Below are positions 10,955 through 22,437 of a stretch of 64,000 nucleotides of DNA, in pieces; position 1 is the first letter of the stretch, and every line of letters starts with the position of its first letter. Source of the stretch: Artemisia argyi (Eukaryota; Streptophyta; Magnoliopsida; Asterales; Asteraceae); NCBI GenBank assembly GCA_030686995.1, contig CM060691.1, forward strand, positions 88,719,055 to 88,783,054, in the 5' to 3' direction. The position numbers and the translations under genes were made by a program. The notes under the pieces are model-generated. The model was not told the DNA's origin. It worked only from the letters and a program-made list of their open reading frames with translations, and made no database searches.

Positions 10955-11305
10955 CAAGGGTAAAGGTAATCCTACGAAAACCTAAGGCCGTTTATTAACT
11001 ATGCCAAAGATAAACGTTAGTCGATAAGATTTTGGATATCACATTTCCAAAAGCATCGATGATTGAGACTCGAGTGGAGAGAAAGACAAAACCAAGAGCA
11101 CGAGAGTCATCATAAATCAGGGACTATCCTGGACAAACATAACAAACAACCACGAAACACAAGAATGGAAGAGGTCGCCCCTCCTCTCGTGATTTTACTA
11201 GAAAATAATAATTGAATAAGATGAATGGATAAGCATGGGGTGCCTCCCAAGAAGCGCTTGTTTTTTTTATTACCGAGTCACATTAGCTTGACTCGATCCC
11301 TGAAT

Positions 11306-12413
11306 TTAGTTGTCCATGGGGAAAGTTTTGAGATCCGGGACAACCTTGGATGGTATGTCCCCTCTGATGTAGTGTTTAACACGATGACCATTCACCTTGA
11401 AGTTGGGACCATCGGGTTGTGATAACTCGACGGTTCCATAAGGGAATACTTGAGTGATGGTGAATGGTCCAGACCAACGGGATTTGAGTTTACCCGAGAA
11501 AATATTTAATCGAGAATTGAAAAGAAGGACTCGATCACCAACTTTAAATTCGCGGTTTTGATTTTGGAGTTATGGATTCTCTTGGTTCTCTTTGTAGATT
11601 AAAGAATTCTTGTAGGCTTGATCACGAAGTTCGGTTAACTCATTTAATTGAACTTTACGATGATCTCCCATGGTCTCTAAGTCAAAATTTGAATGTTTCA
11701 AGGCCCAGTAGGCCTTATGCTCAAGCTCGATGGCGAGATGGCACGCCTTTCCATACACCAACTTATAAGGAGTGCACCTAATGGGATGTTTTATAAGCGG
11801 TGCGGAAGGCCCAAAGTGCATCAACTAATTTGTCAGCCCAAGAGGCTTGGTTATCTCCTACGGTACTTTCTAATACACATTTTAAACCCCGATTGGAAAC
11901 CTCAACTGGTCCGCTTGTTTGCGGGTGATACGCCGTACTAAGTCGATGAGAGACACCATACTTAAGCATCACTTTAGAAAATTGATCATTGCAAAAGTGA
12001 GTACCGCGATCACTGATTATAGCACGAGGTGTACCAAATCTAGCAAATAGACTTTTCAAAAACTTAACCACTACTCGGGCGTCGTTGGTGGGGAGCCCTT
12101 TCGCTTCAACCCATTTGGACAAGTAATCGACCGCCACGAGTATATACTTATTCCCTATTGAAGACGGGAATGGTCCCATGAAATCTATACCCCAAACATC
12201 TGATGCATGGGATTGCACCCTCGCAAAAGGTTTTACCTCTGGTGTACCAAATCTAGCAAATAGACTTTTCAAAAACTTAACCACTACTCGGGCGTCATTG
12301 GTGGGGAGCCCTTTCGCTTCAACCCATTTAGATAAGTAATCGACCGCCACGAGTATATACTTATTCCCTAATGAAGACGGGAATGGTCCCATGAAATCTA
12401 TACCCCAAACATC
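11306..12413 (-). pseudogene. Element A integrase, catalytic core and C-terminus (broken)
   Basis: This end of Athila pol encodes the integrase core ([14 protein letters not shown], then [12 protein letters not shown], then the [14 protein letters not shown] glutamate) and the C-terminal VELSQPDGPNFKVNGHRVKHY, ending at TAA 11306-11308. Breaks: an internal 213-bp in-frame duplication (12028-12453), a one-base insertion near 11783 (after FRTAYKT) and an in-frame TAA at 11570-11572. Upstream it is cut by element B and resumes at 18884. With B removed, ...EIFDV joins DVWGIDF through the target duplication. Integrase function is well established for the family; this copy cannot work. Confidence 0.85.
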
Positions 12414-12453
12414 TGATGCATGAGATTGCACCCTCGCAAAAGGTTTTACCTCT
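12028..12453. repeat. 213-bp tandem duplication across the B-LTR/A-integrase junction
   Basis: Units 12028-12240 and 12241-12453 differ at 5 positions by direct reading. Each unit holds about 173 bp of A's integrase plus the terminal 40 bp of B's LTR (12201-12240 and 12414-12453). Since it contains the junction, it formed after B inserted. The length is 71 codons, so the chimeric frame stays open and the integrase segment appears twice. Confidence 0.95.
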
Positions 12454-13853
12454 CAAGGGATCTAGAGAGGCTTGCAATCCCACCAGGCAGTGTACCTGAC
12501 TGTTGTAGTATACTATAGTGGCAAGTACCGGGGGATTGATCGTTCTACTTGGGGAATAGCTTTCGTTAGGATTGAAACTAATTATAACTAGGTATAGAGT
12601 TGAGGGAAGATTCTTTTTGTATTTTTATAGTTTTCCGAAGGCAAGTAAAATCTCGGGTTTTGAGGGAGTGGGAGGAATTAGTTGCTAGTCAACTAACCCA
12701 AATTAACTACAAATACAAATAAAATAAATAAAACGAAAATGAAATATTTGGAGAAACCTTATAATGAGAGAAAATATGTTTACTTAGATTTCATTACTCC
12801 CTAGCTATCTTTCATTAGTTGATTAACTTGTTCCAATTGCTTGGATGATGGGTTATATTCCTTAATACCATTCGTAGGGCCGTGTACGATCTTCCCTAAC
12901 TCTATAAGCTTCTATCTCTTCCTGAGCCGACCACTAGCTCCTAACATGGAGTCCTTGATAGTTACCTACGCATTAAATACAACCAAATAATCGTAGTACA
13001 CATCCGATTCATGTTTCTTAAAACGTTCAAGCATGTTACCAATTGGAAGTCTGCCAGTTTTCTTTAGCCTAACATCGATATCATTCGTCCATTACAACTA
13101 ATAACAAATCAATCAACCAATAATCAATAGCTAGGTTTCATTACATCTAAGCAAACAAAAGAAAAACCTAGCCTAGCATGCTAATGTAAAGACAAACATG
13201 AGATACAATCAAACATCACATATTGAATGATTAGTGGAAGATTTATCTTTAATTAAGAATGAATGATCCAAGGGCGTAAAAACCCTCAAAAATACAGAAA
13301 AAATCGTGCTAGTGTTTATCACTAAGTTCTCCCACAAGTCCTCTCTTTCATGAATGAAAATTAGAAAACTATATATAAGAAATTGGGTCTGACGGCGTCA
13401 CGGTTTAATCCTGACGCGGTCAACTCACCGCCAAAAATAAGTCGGATTGCCTAGATCCAAGTCTGACGTCGTCACCATTTAGCCTTATGACACCGTCACG
13501 TGTAAAATCACAACATGACGGCCTTGATCTTCCAAAGCGAGACGCCATCACATACTCCTACCAAAACCTTCTGGCCCGTCACGTGTACTTAATTTATCCA
13601 CCCATCATCTAAGGCGTGACGCCATCAGGAGCACATCCTGACGCCGTCAGGTACTATTCACAGCCTAATTTTAGAGACTTTGTCATTTTCTTCACTTTTC
13701 GCTCCAAAAACGTCCAAAATGCGTCCTTTTCCAGATTTCTTCTCCAAAGTACCTAAACTGACAAAAGGAACTATTTAGGGCAATATTTGATCAAATAATC
13801 GCGACTTATGGCTTAAATGACCCCTGAAAAGCGGTACACTTTTCGTCTCATCA
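12414..13853 (-). repeat. 3' LTR of element B
   Basis: The LTR is 1440 bp with TG...CA ends. It is near-identical to 17444-18883 with scattered substitutions. In element sense a short purine-containing AAGTGTAAAGG stretch abuts it on the internal side (13854-13866). Its terminal 40 bp were copied into the neighbouring duplication. Confidence 0.92.
13369..13651 (-). promoter_or_regulatory. U3 promoter of B 3' LTR: TATA box plus TGACG/CGTCA array
   Basis: The TATA-like sequence (plus strand CTATATATAAG, 13369-13379) adjoins an array (13389-13651) of TGACGGCGTCA, TGACGCGGTCA, TGACGTCGTCA and TGACGCCGTCA variants. Same layout as in the other B-family LTRs. Confidence 0.65.
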
Positions 13854-15487
13854 AATACCTTTACACTTGAGATTTGATTTTCCTCATGCAAATGTGCTTT
13901 TATTCCAATCAAAATACAAGTTAGGGGTCATTTAACACTAAGATAAAAGTAATTACAACAAATAATCGTTCCACTTTAACCAAAACAAGCACGAAAACTA
14001 TACACTAGCACCTCACAAATAGTGTTTTGATACTCACATTTCTCGGGTGTAATAAAAGTAAATATCACAAAATGAAAAGGTAAAATACCTCTCACTACCT
14101 GTCATAGCACATAAATTACCATTGGCTTGGGAAAAGACCAAACTTTAACCTTTTGGCGTAAGCACCTAGGATAAACAATCAAAGAGGTTTTTACATGGGT
14201 TGTAACGTGACGTATAGGGACATGATAAACATGGTTTTGTTGGATAAATGCAATCTTTACTGGTGGCGAGTTAATCATCTTGGTTAACTACATATACAAT
14301 GTGGTGTTGCTAAGCCAAGAATAGACTCGACTTAAGCTAATAAATCAAAAACGACAAAAACTTATAATGAACATAGAATGAAACGGGATGGTAGTCCGTA
14401 CGTTTTTCTATTTTTGTTTTCATACACTCTTGCATACTTTACAATTAACTATTCAAAGGACTCGGATTAAGATAATCAAAACACTTGGAGTACTTTTTAA
14501 GATTAACGCACATATGGGGGTAATAATCGACTTCTTCCTTATTACTTCATACACTAGTACCTTACCCATGAGTCCCAATCATCCCAAAACAATATGTACA
14601 AGATATGACTCGACTTAGCAACCATGTAATCAATTACATAATTAACTAAGGGTTTAAAAAATAATGCACCAAAGATGAGTGCATACAAGGAAGGCTAAGG
14701 TGATTTGGATATACATTTGGGTGGAGTGTAACAAATTCTTCCTTTTAGCAATATACTTAAAGTTAGAAACGAAAAAGATAGGCTCGGAGGGGTGTACTAG
14801 GGGTATCGTGTAGTAATAATAAGTACAACGCTAAGGTGTGGGAAAAATTAATTTACCTTACTAATCAAGGGTATTGACTTAAATGATCAAGTAATTATGA
14901 TACAGGTTTAACACAAGGGTTATCCTAATGCCTCTTATCATGTAGCAAATCCTACTACACGAATGTAGTCTCACTAGCGGTCTCAGGATGAGACTTAACG
15001 CAAGATAGGGAATCTAAGTACTACCGGTACACTCATAAGTTCTAAGGCTTCTCCTAACAAATCTAGGGGCGAACCTCACTTAGTAGATGGCCAGTATGAG
15101 TCTTTGACGCTTCAACTAACGGATGCTAACTAGTGCATTTCTTGCATCGTTGGCGCGTTACTTTCATAACGGATGGTCACCAAGTCATACACTAGTGCTG
15201 GCGCGTTAGCCAATTAATCTAATACTCGGATGGTCACTTACCTTTTTGATAATATTTTTGAGTGGTGCGGTTTTTTTGCTAGTCATACAATCTCCTATTC
15301 ACGGGACGCTTATTAAGACTAAGGCTTCACTCTCAAATGCTGCAAAAAATTTTAAATTTGGCGTTAAAATTGCTCTAACAGGTATTTCTCTTGGTTTTAT
15401 TACACACCTACCATCAAAATAACAAAAATCAAGTGTAATCGCATTCTCTAAGGTATCATCATTTACCCTCCCCTTACACTTAAGCTG

Positions 15488-15505
15488 AACATTGTCCCCA
15501 ATGTT
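15488..15505 (-). promoter_or_regulatory. Conserved AACATTG-CAATGTT palindrome of element B
   Basis: Arms and loop identical to 1485-1502 (loop TCCC). The purine-run side is to the left, as in B' and A. Confidence 0.6.
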
Positions 15506-16251
15506 CATTTAAAGGATGTAAAAGTAAATAAGGTAAAAGAATGAAAACAAATACTCCCCTAATTCGTTCGATATGGATAAATCGTTAACATGATTAAATC
15601 CTCCTCTAAGAAAATGAACATTGAAAGCTTCCCTTCCAAAACATAAATCATCTTCTTGCCCAATATAACCTATTAAACATGAGAAAACAAACATGGCAAA
15701 CTTCGCATAAAATCGATGGCAAAATCTATATATAATAGAATCCTCAAAAAAGAAAATAAAGATATAATGCTTGTGGAATGAATATTTGCAGATTTCCTGG
15801 AGTTTATAAAACTAAAGATTTAACAAAAACTTTACGACTCCGGTAGAAAACAAAACACGCAAAAATTTCCAGAATTTTACACTTGACGCCGTCAGAAGTG
15901 ACCTGCAGGTATTTTTTGGTTAGTTTCCGGAAAATTTCTGGAAAAACTTACGCCTTAACTCCTGGAAATCCTGCAAAAACATTCATTACGACTCGATACA
16001 AGCATTTGATTCGAAAAAAATACTAATATGCATGTTCATTTAATATTGTTGTGATTCATGTTCAATTCCGTTCTTATAAACAAATTTAGATTTCTCTTAC
16101 TTATCTTTTGCAAAATACCTTTATATGTAATTAAGACTAAGTTAAAAAAAATAAAGCATTTTCACAATTTACTTGAATCATGAGCGACAAACAATAAAAA
16201 TAAAGAATGCATACGGAAACAAATAAAAACAAACAATCAAACAAATAAAAC

Positions 16252-16275
16252 TTGGGTTGCCTCCCAAGAAGCCTT
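16252..16275 (-). other. Conserved noncoding GGTTGCCTCCCAAGAAGC motif
   Basis: It lies about 45 bp beyond the coding remnant's stop, the same relative place as in A (after pol) and B' (after the gag remnant). Confidence 0.55.
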
Positions 16276-16319
16276 TTTCTTTTTTTTGTGAGTCTTTTAG
16301 CTAGACTCAAAGTCACGGG

Positions 16320-17272
16320 CTACGTTGTTCCGTTTTGTTTCTCAATCTCCCCTCTAATCAACCTAACAAATTCCATGTCAACTTTGTAATATGGTCCGAG
16401 GTCCAGGCAACTTTTATAGTAAAGGCTTCTCTTGTCCCAAACATAATCCATGCCCTTTTTCCTATCATCTTCATTAATATCCTCAATCGCACCAATTTCA
16501 TCTTTGTCTAGTTGAGGCACAAAACGAAAATCTTTCATCTTATTAGGCATCATATATATGATTTTATCAATTTCATCATAGAATTGGATTGTCCCCTCCA
16601 ATCGGTTGTATTTTAACTTGGACTCCTTAACAAACGGCTTACTAAACACAACATGAGATAAGCTACAGTCTATAACATTAGCTAAGTCTTCTATACCATA
16701 AAATCAGTAACATAGGTGAAGTTTCCGAGTAAAATATGTAAACCCTTGATCCTCCCTACAAAATTACAAATCCCGCCAGGGTAATCAGGGTCTCTCCTAG
16801 GTTTAAGTCGGGTGTTCATGATGTCATTGTAAACACTTGAAGACATAATGTTGATTGAGGACTCAAAATCAATGTAAGCTTGCTTAACATACTTATATCC
16901 AATAATACACGGTATCTTCACTTTCCGAGGACTACCTTTCTTTATCTTAGGGTCAATTTTAACGAAAGGGGGTCGAGGATTATCAATAAGGTTGTTGTAG
17001 TAGGCAATCTCCTCCTTAGTGGGGTACAAGTTGAAATAATCATCTAGTTCCGAATCTACCTCCCCTTCCTCAAGTTCCTTAACAACTTCTATGTTCTCAA
17101 GATTATCTGGTTCTGGGTTCTCTACTGAGTAAATGGCGGTTGCTAGGTCATTTAGTGCATGATCAAGTTCAATATCAATCAACCTATTAAGCTCCCAAAG
17201 CTCCCTAATTTTGCCCTTGATTTGGCTACGCAATGACGCTACTTCGTCGGGTGATAAGTTTGCATACTCCAT
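16320..17272 (-). pseudogene. Element B gag/protease-like ORF (one frameshift)
   Basis: ATG at 17272 (MEYANLSPDE) sits in the same context as the B' start. Residues 1-100 are acidic and helical in composition. Then come KIPCIIGYKYVKQAYIDFESSINIM and CNFVGRIKGLHILLGNFTYVTDFMV, a pattern I recognise from protease-like regions of Asteraceae Athila-type proteins, where YIDF/L stands at the aspartate turn. The usual D-[ST/L]-G is not intact. A one-base loss near 16689 shifts the frame; it continues as VVFSKPFVKES to TAG 16320-16322. No polymerase follows. Confidence 0.7.
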
Positions 17273-17419
17273 AGCGACTAACGGACAAGTTTACAAACAG
17301 ACACAAACAGAAATAAGATAGACTAAAGAAGACCTATAAAAATAAAATAAAAATCTTAATAGAAAGGAATCTAGCAAGTAGACCTAATGAAAAGAAATTT
17401 CAACCTAAGCAATAACTAT

Positions 17420-17437
17420 TCCCCAGCAGCGGCGCCA
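17420..17437 (-). other. Primer-binding site of element B (tRNA-Asp type)
   Basis: The minus strand reads TGGCGCCGCTGCTGGGGA, two mismatches from the B' site. It is 6 bp from the LTR end. Confidence 0.88.
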
Positions 17438-17443
17438 AAAACT

Positions 17444-18883
17444 TGATGCATGAGATTGCACCCTCGCAAAAGGTTTTACCTCTCAAGGGATCTCGAGAGG
17501 CTGGCAATCCCCACCAGGCAGTGTACCTAACCGTTGTTGTATAGTACAGCGGCAAGTACCGGGGGATTGATCATTCTACTTGGGGAATAGTGTTCGTTAG
17601 GATTGAAACTAATTCTAACTAGGTCTAGAGGTAAGGGAATATTCTTTTTGTATTTTCATAGTTTTTTGAAAGTAAGTAAAATCTCGGGTTTTGAAAGAGT
17701 GGGCAGAATTAGTTGCAAGTCAACTAACCCAAATTAACTACAAATGCAAATAAAATAAATAAAACGAAAATGAAATATTTGGAGAAACCTTATAATGAGA
17801 GAAAATGTGTTTACTTAGATTTCACTACTCCCTATCTATCTTTCATTAGTTGATTAACTTGTTACAATTTCATGGATGACGGGTTATATTCCTTAATACC
17901 ATTCGTAGGGCCGTGTACGATCTTCCCTAACTTTATAAGCTTCTATCTCTTCCTATGTCGAGCTGACTACTAGCTCCTAACATGGCATCCTTGATAGTTA
18001 CCTACGCATTAAATACAACCAAATAATTGTAGTACACATTCGATTCATGTTTCGTAAGACGTTCAAGCATGTTACCAATTGGAACTATGCCAGTTTTCTT
18101 AAGACTAACATCGATATCATTCATCTATTACAACTAATAACAAATCAATCAACCAATAATCAATAGCTAGGTTTCATTACATCTAAGCAAACACAAGAAA
18201 AACCTAGCCTATCATGTTAATGTAAAGACAAGCATGAGTTAGAATCAAACGACACATAGACATATTAAATGATTAGTGGAAGACTTATCTTTAATTAAGC
18301 ATGAATGATCCAAGGGGGTAAAAACCCTCAAAATTACAGAAAAAATCATCCTAGGGTTTATCCCTAAGTTGTCCCACAAGTACTCTCTTTCATGAATGAA
18401 AACTAGAAAACTATATATAAGAAATAGGATCTGTCGGCGTCACGGTTTATTCCTGACGCTGTCAACTTGCCGCCAAAAATAAGTCGGATTGCCTAGATCC
18501 AAGTCTGACGCCGTCACCCTTTAGCCTTGTGACATCGTCACGTGTAAAATCACAACATGGCGGCCTTGATCTTCCAAAGCGAGACGCCGTCACATACTCC
18601 CACAAAAACCTTCTGGCCCGTCACGTGTACTTAATTTATCCACCCATCATCCAAGGCGTGATGCCATCAGGAGCACATCCCGACGCCGTCAGGTACTGTT
18701 CACAGCCCAATTTTGGAGACTTTGTCGTTTTCTTCACTTTTCACTCCAAAATGCGTCCTTTTCCAGATTTCTTCTCCAAGTACCTAAAATTACAAAAGGA
18801 ATGATTTAGGCAATATTTGATCAAGCAATCGCGACTTAGGGCTTAAATGACCCCCGAAAAGCGGTACACTTTTCATCTCATCA
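17444..18883 (-). repeat. 5' LTR of element B
   Basis: The LTR is 1440 bp, same termini and length as the 3' LTR. Flanked on the right by ACGTC and then by A's integrase zinc-binding region. Confidence 0.92.
18411..18692 (-). promoter_or_regulatory. U3 promoter of B 5' LTR: TATA box plus TGACG/CGTCA array
   Basis: CTATATATAA at 18411-18420, with TGACG/CGTCA near-palindromes from 18432 to 18692. This is the copy positioned to drive full-length transcription of B. Confidence 0.65.
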
Positions 18884-19500
18884 ACGTCAAAGATCTCACA
18901 AACTTGAATGGCATTTTGAGGCATTTCATCTTTTTGTGAGATTTTTCCTTGACACTAGCACGAGTCACATAACTTCACCAAGTTATGTACATCTTCGTAT
19001 ATCGTCAGCCAAAAGAAGCAAGAATCAAATACTTTCTTTTCGGTTTAATTGGCTCCATGGTGCCCCCCCCCCCCATGGGTCCACTATGGCATACCAATAG
19101 AATGTCATTAGCTTCGTTGCCATGAACACATCGCCGGATCACTTGATCCGCACATACCTTAAACAAATAGGGGTCGTCGCAAAAGTAATGTTTAACATCT
19201 TTAATGAATTTTTTATTTTGTTGAGACGACATCCCTTTCCTAATAAAATTCCCCGCATGGTAATTCGCAAAATGGGCGAACCATGAGGTACTAGAATCAC
19301 TATGTGATATCATCCCAAGTGTCTCGAGAGAAAATGATTCGGTAATTTCCTTTTTCTCGAGATCACTTTGATGGGGATTTTCAAGACGTCAGAGGTGATC
19401 GGCGGCAAGGTTCTCCGCTCCTTTTTTGTCTCGAATTTTGACATCAAATTCTTGAAGGAGGAGAACCCACCAAAGTAGTCTTGGCTTAGCATCTTGCTTC
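18884..19500 (-). pseudogene. Element A RNase H end and integrase zinc-binding region (broken)
   Basis: In element sense: [34 protein letters not shown] (RNase H/connection), an in-frame TGA at 19389-19391, then [47 protein letters not shown] and NLVKLCDSC of the integrase HHCC domain, with a stop inside CDSC-CQGK, ending at EIFDV where B inserted. A C12 run (19063-19074) distorts the GPTGG-type stretch. Left and right boundaries are both insertion sites. Confidence 0.85.
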
Positions 19501-20939
19501 TGATGCGTGAGATTGCGCCCTCGCAAAAAGTTTAACCTTTCAAGGGATCTTGAGAAGCTTACAATCCCCACCAGGCAGTGTACCCGACCGATGTAGTGTA
19601 GTGTAGTGGCAAGTACCGGGGGATTGATCGTTCTACTTGGGGAATAGTGTTCGTTAGGATTGAAACTTATTCTAACTAGGTCTAGAGGTGAGGGATGATT
19701 CTTTTTGTATTTTTATATTTTATGGAAAGCAAGTAAATTATCTCGGGTATTGGAAGATTGAGCGGAATTAGTTGCTAGTCAACTAACCCAAATAACTACA
19801 AATGTAAATAAAATAAAATAAAACGAAAATAAATGTGCGAAAAACCTTATAATGAGGGAAACGTGTTTACTTAGATTTCACTACTCCCTAGCTATCTTTC
19901 ATTAGTTGATTTGTTTGTTACAATTGCATAGATGATGGGTTATATTCCATAATACAATTCGTAGGGCCGTGTACGATCTTCGGTAACTCTATAAGCTTCT
20001 ACCTCTTCCAATGTCGAGCCGACAACTAGCTCCTAACATGACATCCTCGGTAGTTACCTATGCATTAAATATAACCAAATAATTGTAGTACACATCCGAT
20101 TCATGTTCCTTAAGAGGTTCAAGCATGTTACCAATTAGAAGTCTGCCAGTTTTCTTAAGTCTAACATCGATATCATTCATCCAATAACAATTAATAACAA
20201 ACAATCAACTAATAATCAATAGCTAGGTTTCATTACATCTAAGCAAACACAAAGAAAACTAGCCTAGCATGTTAATGTAAAGACAAGCAAAAGATAGAAT
20301 CAAACATCAAATAGACATATTGAATGATTATTGGAAGATTTATCTTTAATTAAGCATGGATGAAATAAGGGTGAAAACTCCTTATAAAAGCTGTAAAAGT
20401 CGACCTAGGGTTTATCCCAAAAGTTCCTCTCCTAATGAATGAAATTTAGAAGACTATATATAGATTTTACACTCTGACGGCATCACATTTTACTTGTGAC
20501 GCTGTCAACTCGCCACCAAAACTTCCCTCGGATTACCTAGATACAGGTCTGACGCTGTCCCGCCTTAATCTTCATTGGCCGTCACGTTTTGTCATAACAC
20601 GTGACAGCCTTGGCGTCCCAAAGGGTGACGCCGTCATGCTAACTCCCAATTCTCTACTAGCGCGTCATGTGTATTCTTTTTATCCACCTCTTTGTCAACT
20701 CTTGACGCCGTCACCTTTAAGGTGTGATGCCGTCAGGCACTGTTTCCAGCTGATTTTGGAGACTTTGTCATTTTCTTCACTTTTCGCCCCAAAAACGTCC
20801 GAAAATGCTTCCTTTTCTAGATTTCTTCTCCAAAGTACCTAAGATGACAAAAGGAACGATTTAGGGTAATATGTGATCAAATAATCACGACTTAGGGCTT
20901 AAATGACCGCCTAAAAGCGCAACACTTTTCGCCTCATCA
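19501..20939 (-). mobile_element. Solo LTR of the B family inside A's RNase H
   Basis: The LTR is 1439 bp, homologous to B's LTRs, with perfect 5-bp target duplication GCTTC (19496-19500 and 20940-20944). Without it, A reads continuously: ALKYLMAK then [10 protein letters not shown]. No internal sequence remains, so it is a product of LTR-LTR recombination (inferred). Confidence 0.95.
20454..20736 (-). promoter_or_regulatory. U3 promoter of the solo LTR: TATA box plus TGACG/CGTCA array
   Basis: CTATATATAG (20454-20463) followed by TGACGGCATCA, TGACGCTGTCA, TGACGCCGTCA and relatives to 20736. Fourth instance of the same layout. Confidence 0.65.
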
Positions 20940-22437
20940 GCTTCGCCATGAGATACTTTAGAGCCGAATAGTCCGTATAAACTATGCATTTCTTTAAGAC
21001 AAGATAAGGTCTAAATTTCTCAAAAGCATAAACAACGGCTAACATCTCTTTCTCAGTAGTCGTATAATGAGATTGAGCGTCGTTCATTGTTTTTCTTGCA
21101 TAGTATATCGGTTGGAAATACTTTCTCTTACGTTGCCCCAAGACTGCACCAATGGCATAATTGCTAGCATCGCACATTAGCTCAAAAGGAAAGTCCCAAT
21201 CGGGGGCAACTAAGACCGGTTCTTCCGTTAACTTCTTCTTTAAGATGTTAAATGCATCGACGCATTCATTTGAGAAGATAAACGGAGAGTCTTTTTCTAA
21301 CAAGTGGGTCAGAGGTTGGGCTCTCTTAGAGAAATCTTGGATAAATCGTCGGTAGAAACCGGCATGACCAAGGAAACTTTGAATTCCTTTTACGGTGGTG
21401 GGATGAGGTAGCTTTGCGATTACATCGACTTTAGCTTGGTCTACCTCGATCTTGAATTTTGAGATTTTGTGGCCGAGGACAATGCTTTCTTTAACCATAA
21501 AATGGCACTTCTCCCAATTTCGAACTAGATTAGTGTCTTCACACCATTTTAGCATTCTTTCTAAATGGGAGAGGCGAGTGGTGAAAGAATTTCTATATAC
21601 CAAAAAATCATCCATGAAAACTTCCATGGTCTTTTCAATCATATCGTCGAATATGGCCATCATGCACCTTTGGAACGTGCCCGGAGCATTACATAAGCCA
21701 AAGGGCATACATCGGTAAGCAAACGCTCCATAAGGGCAAATGAAAGTGGTCTTTTCTTGATCCTGTCGATCAATGGGATTTTTGGAAATACCCGAAACTA
21801 GGAAACAATAGAACTCATTTCCCACTAGACGTTCTAGCATTTGATCCGTAAATGGAAGTGGGAAATGGTCCTTAAGAGTCGCTTCATTAAGCTTCCTGTA
21901 ATCGATACACACTCTCTATCTCGTGAAGAGGCTTGTAAGGATTAGCTTATTATCCTCATTGGTCACTACGTTCATTCCGCCCTTTTTAGGAACACAATGG
22001 ACGAGGCTAACCCATGAGCTATCCGAGATCGGATAAATCATATCGGCATCAAGAAGTTTGATTATCTCCTTTTTGATTACCTCATGGATCTGCGGGTTAA
22101 CCCGTCTTTGTTGTTTGACGGAGGGTTTAGAATTATCTTCTAACAAGGTCTTATGTATGCAAAAACGAAGGTCTAAACCCTTTATGTCAGAAATTTGTCA
22201 AGCTATAGCACTCTTATAACTTCTTAAGCACATCTAAGAGTTGGGTCCTCTCCTCATCTTTTAGATATTTAGAAATGATGATGGGTAATTTGTTGGTCGC
22301 TTCTAAGAAAGCATATTCAAGATGAGGAGGTAAATCCTTGAGTTCTAACTATGGAGGATTCTAAATAGACGACCTAACTTCTTTTACTTCTACCATTTTA
22401 AGGTCCATCGGAGGGGAAGAAAGGGTCGGGTCTTCAT
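20940..22437 (-). pseudogene. Element A reverse transcriptase and RNase H (broken)
   Basis: Upstream RRVNPQIHEVIKKEIIKLLDADMIYPISDSSW and VHCVPKKGGM lead into CIDYRKLNEATLKDHFPLPF, CPYGAFAYRCMPFGLCNAPGTFQRCM, the catalytic EVFMDDFLV, LGHAGFYRRFIQDF, then RNase H CDASNYAIGAVLGQ and YTTTEKEMLAVVYAFEKF. FMDD is normal for Athila. Defects: an in-frame TAG at 21916-21918, stops between 22147 and 22437, and a scrambled FYCFLVSGISKNPID where the family has FLDGFSGYFQIP, which removes the first catalytic aspartate (motif A). Confidence 0.88.

Larger units (their letters stand above)
9787..11305 (-). other. 3' noncoding region of element A
   Basis: Lies between the pol stop and the left LTR. It contains a three-copy hairpin repeat (9972-10195), AT-rich DNA, a C19 run (10903-10921), the conserved palindrome (10935-10954) and the conserved GGTGCCTCCCAAGAAGCG motif (11235-11258). 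No env-like ORF is seen. Confidence 0.6.
13854..16319 (-). other. 3' noncoding part of element B
   Basis: No coding sequence recognised. It is collinear with 1-2431 of B'. It contains the palindrome (15488-15505), an adjacent CCCTCCCC run and the conserved motif at 16252-16275. A stretch at about 15085-15240 repeats 'GGATG...' and 'TGGCGCGTTA' phrases that B' lacks. Confidence 0.55.
12414..18883 (-). mobile_element. Element B: complete non-autonomous Athila-like element inserted in A's integrase
   Basis: Two 1440-bp LTRs (12414-13853 and 17444-18883) flank 3590 bp with a primer site (17420-17437), a broken gag/protease-like ORF (16320-17272) and 2.4 kb of noncoding DNA. The flanks read ACATC (12409-12413) and ACGTC (18884-18888), a target duplication with one mismatch. 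The host frame rejoins at integrase EIFDV/DVWGID. No RT or integrase is encoded, so replication had to be in trans. Confidence 0.92.

Noticed and set aside
12201..12240. Apparent evolutionary similarity between B's LTR end and Athila integrase
   Set aside because: Explained by the tandem duplication that copied the LTR-integrase junction; the original integrase reads EIFDVWGIDF without it.
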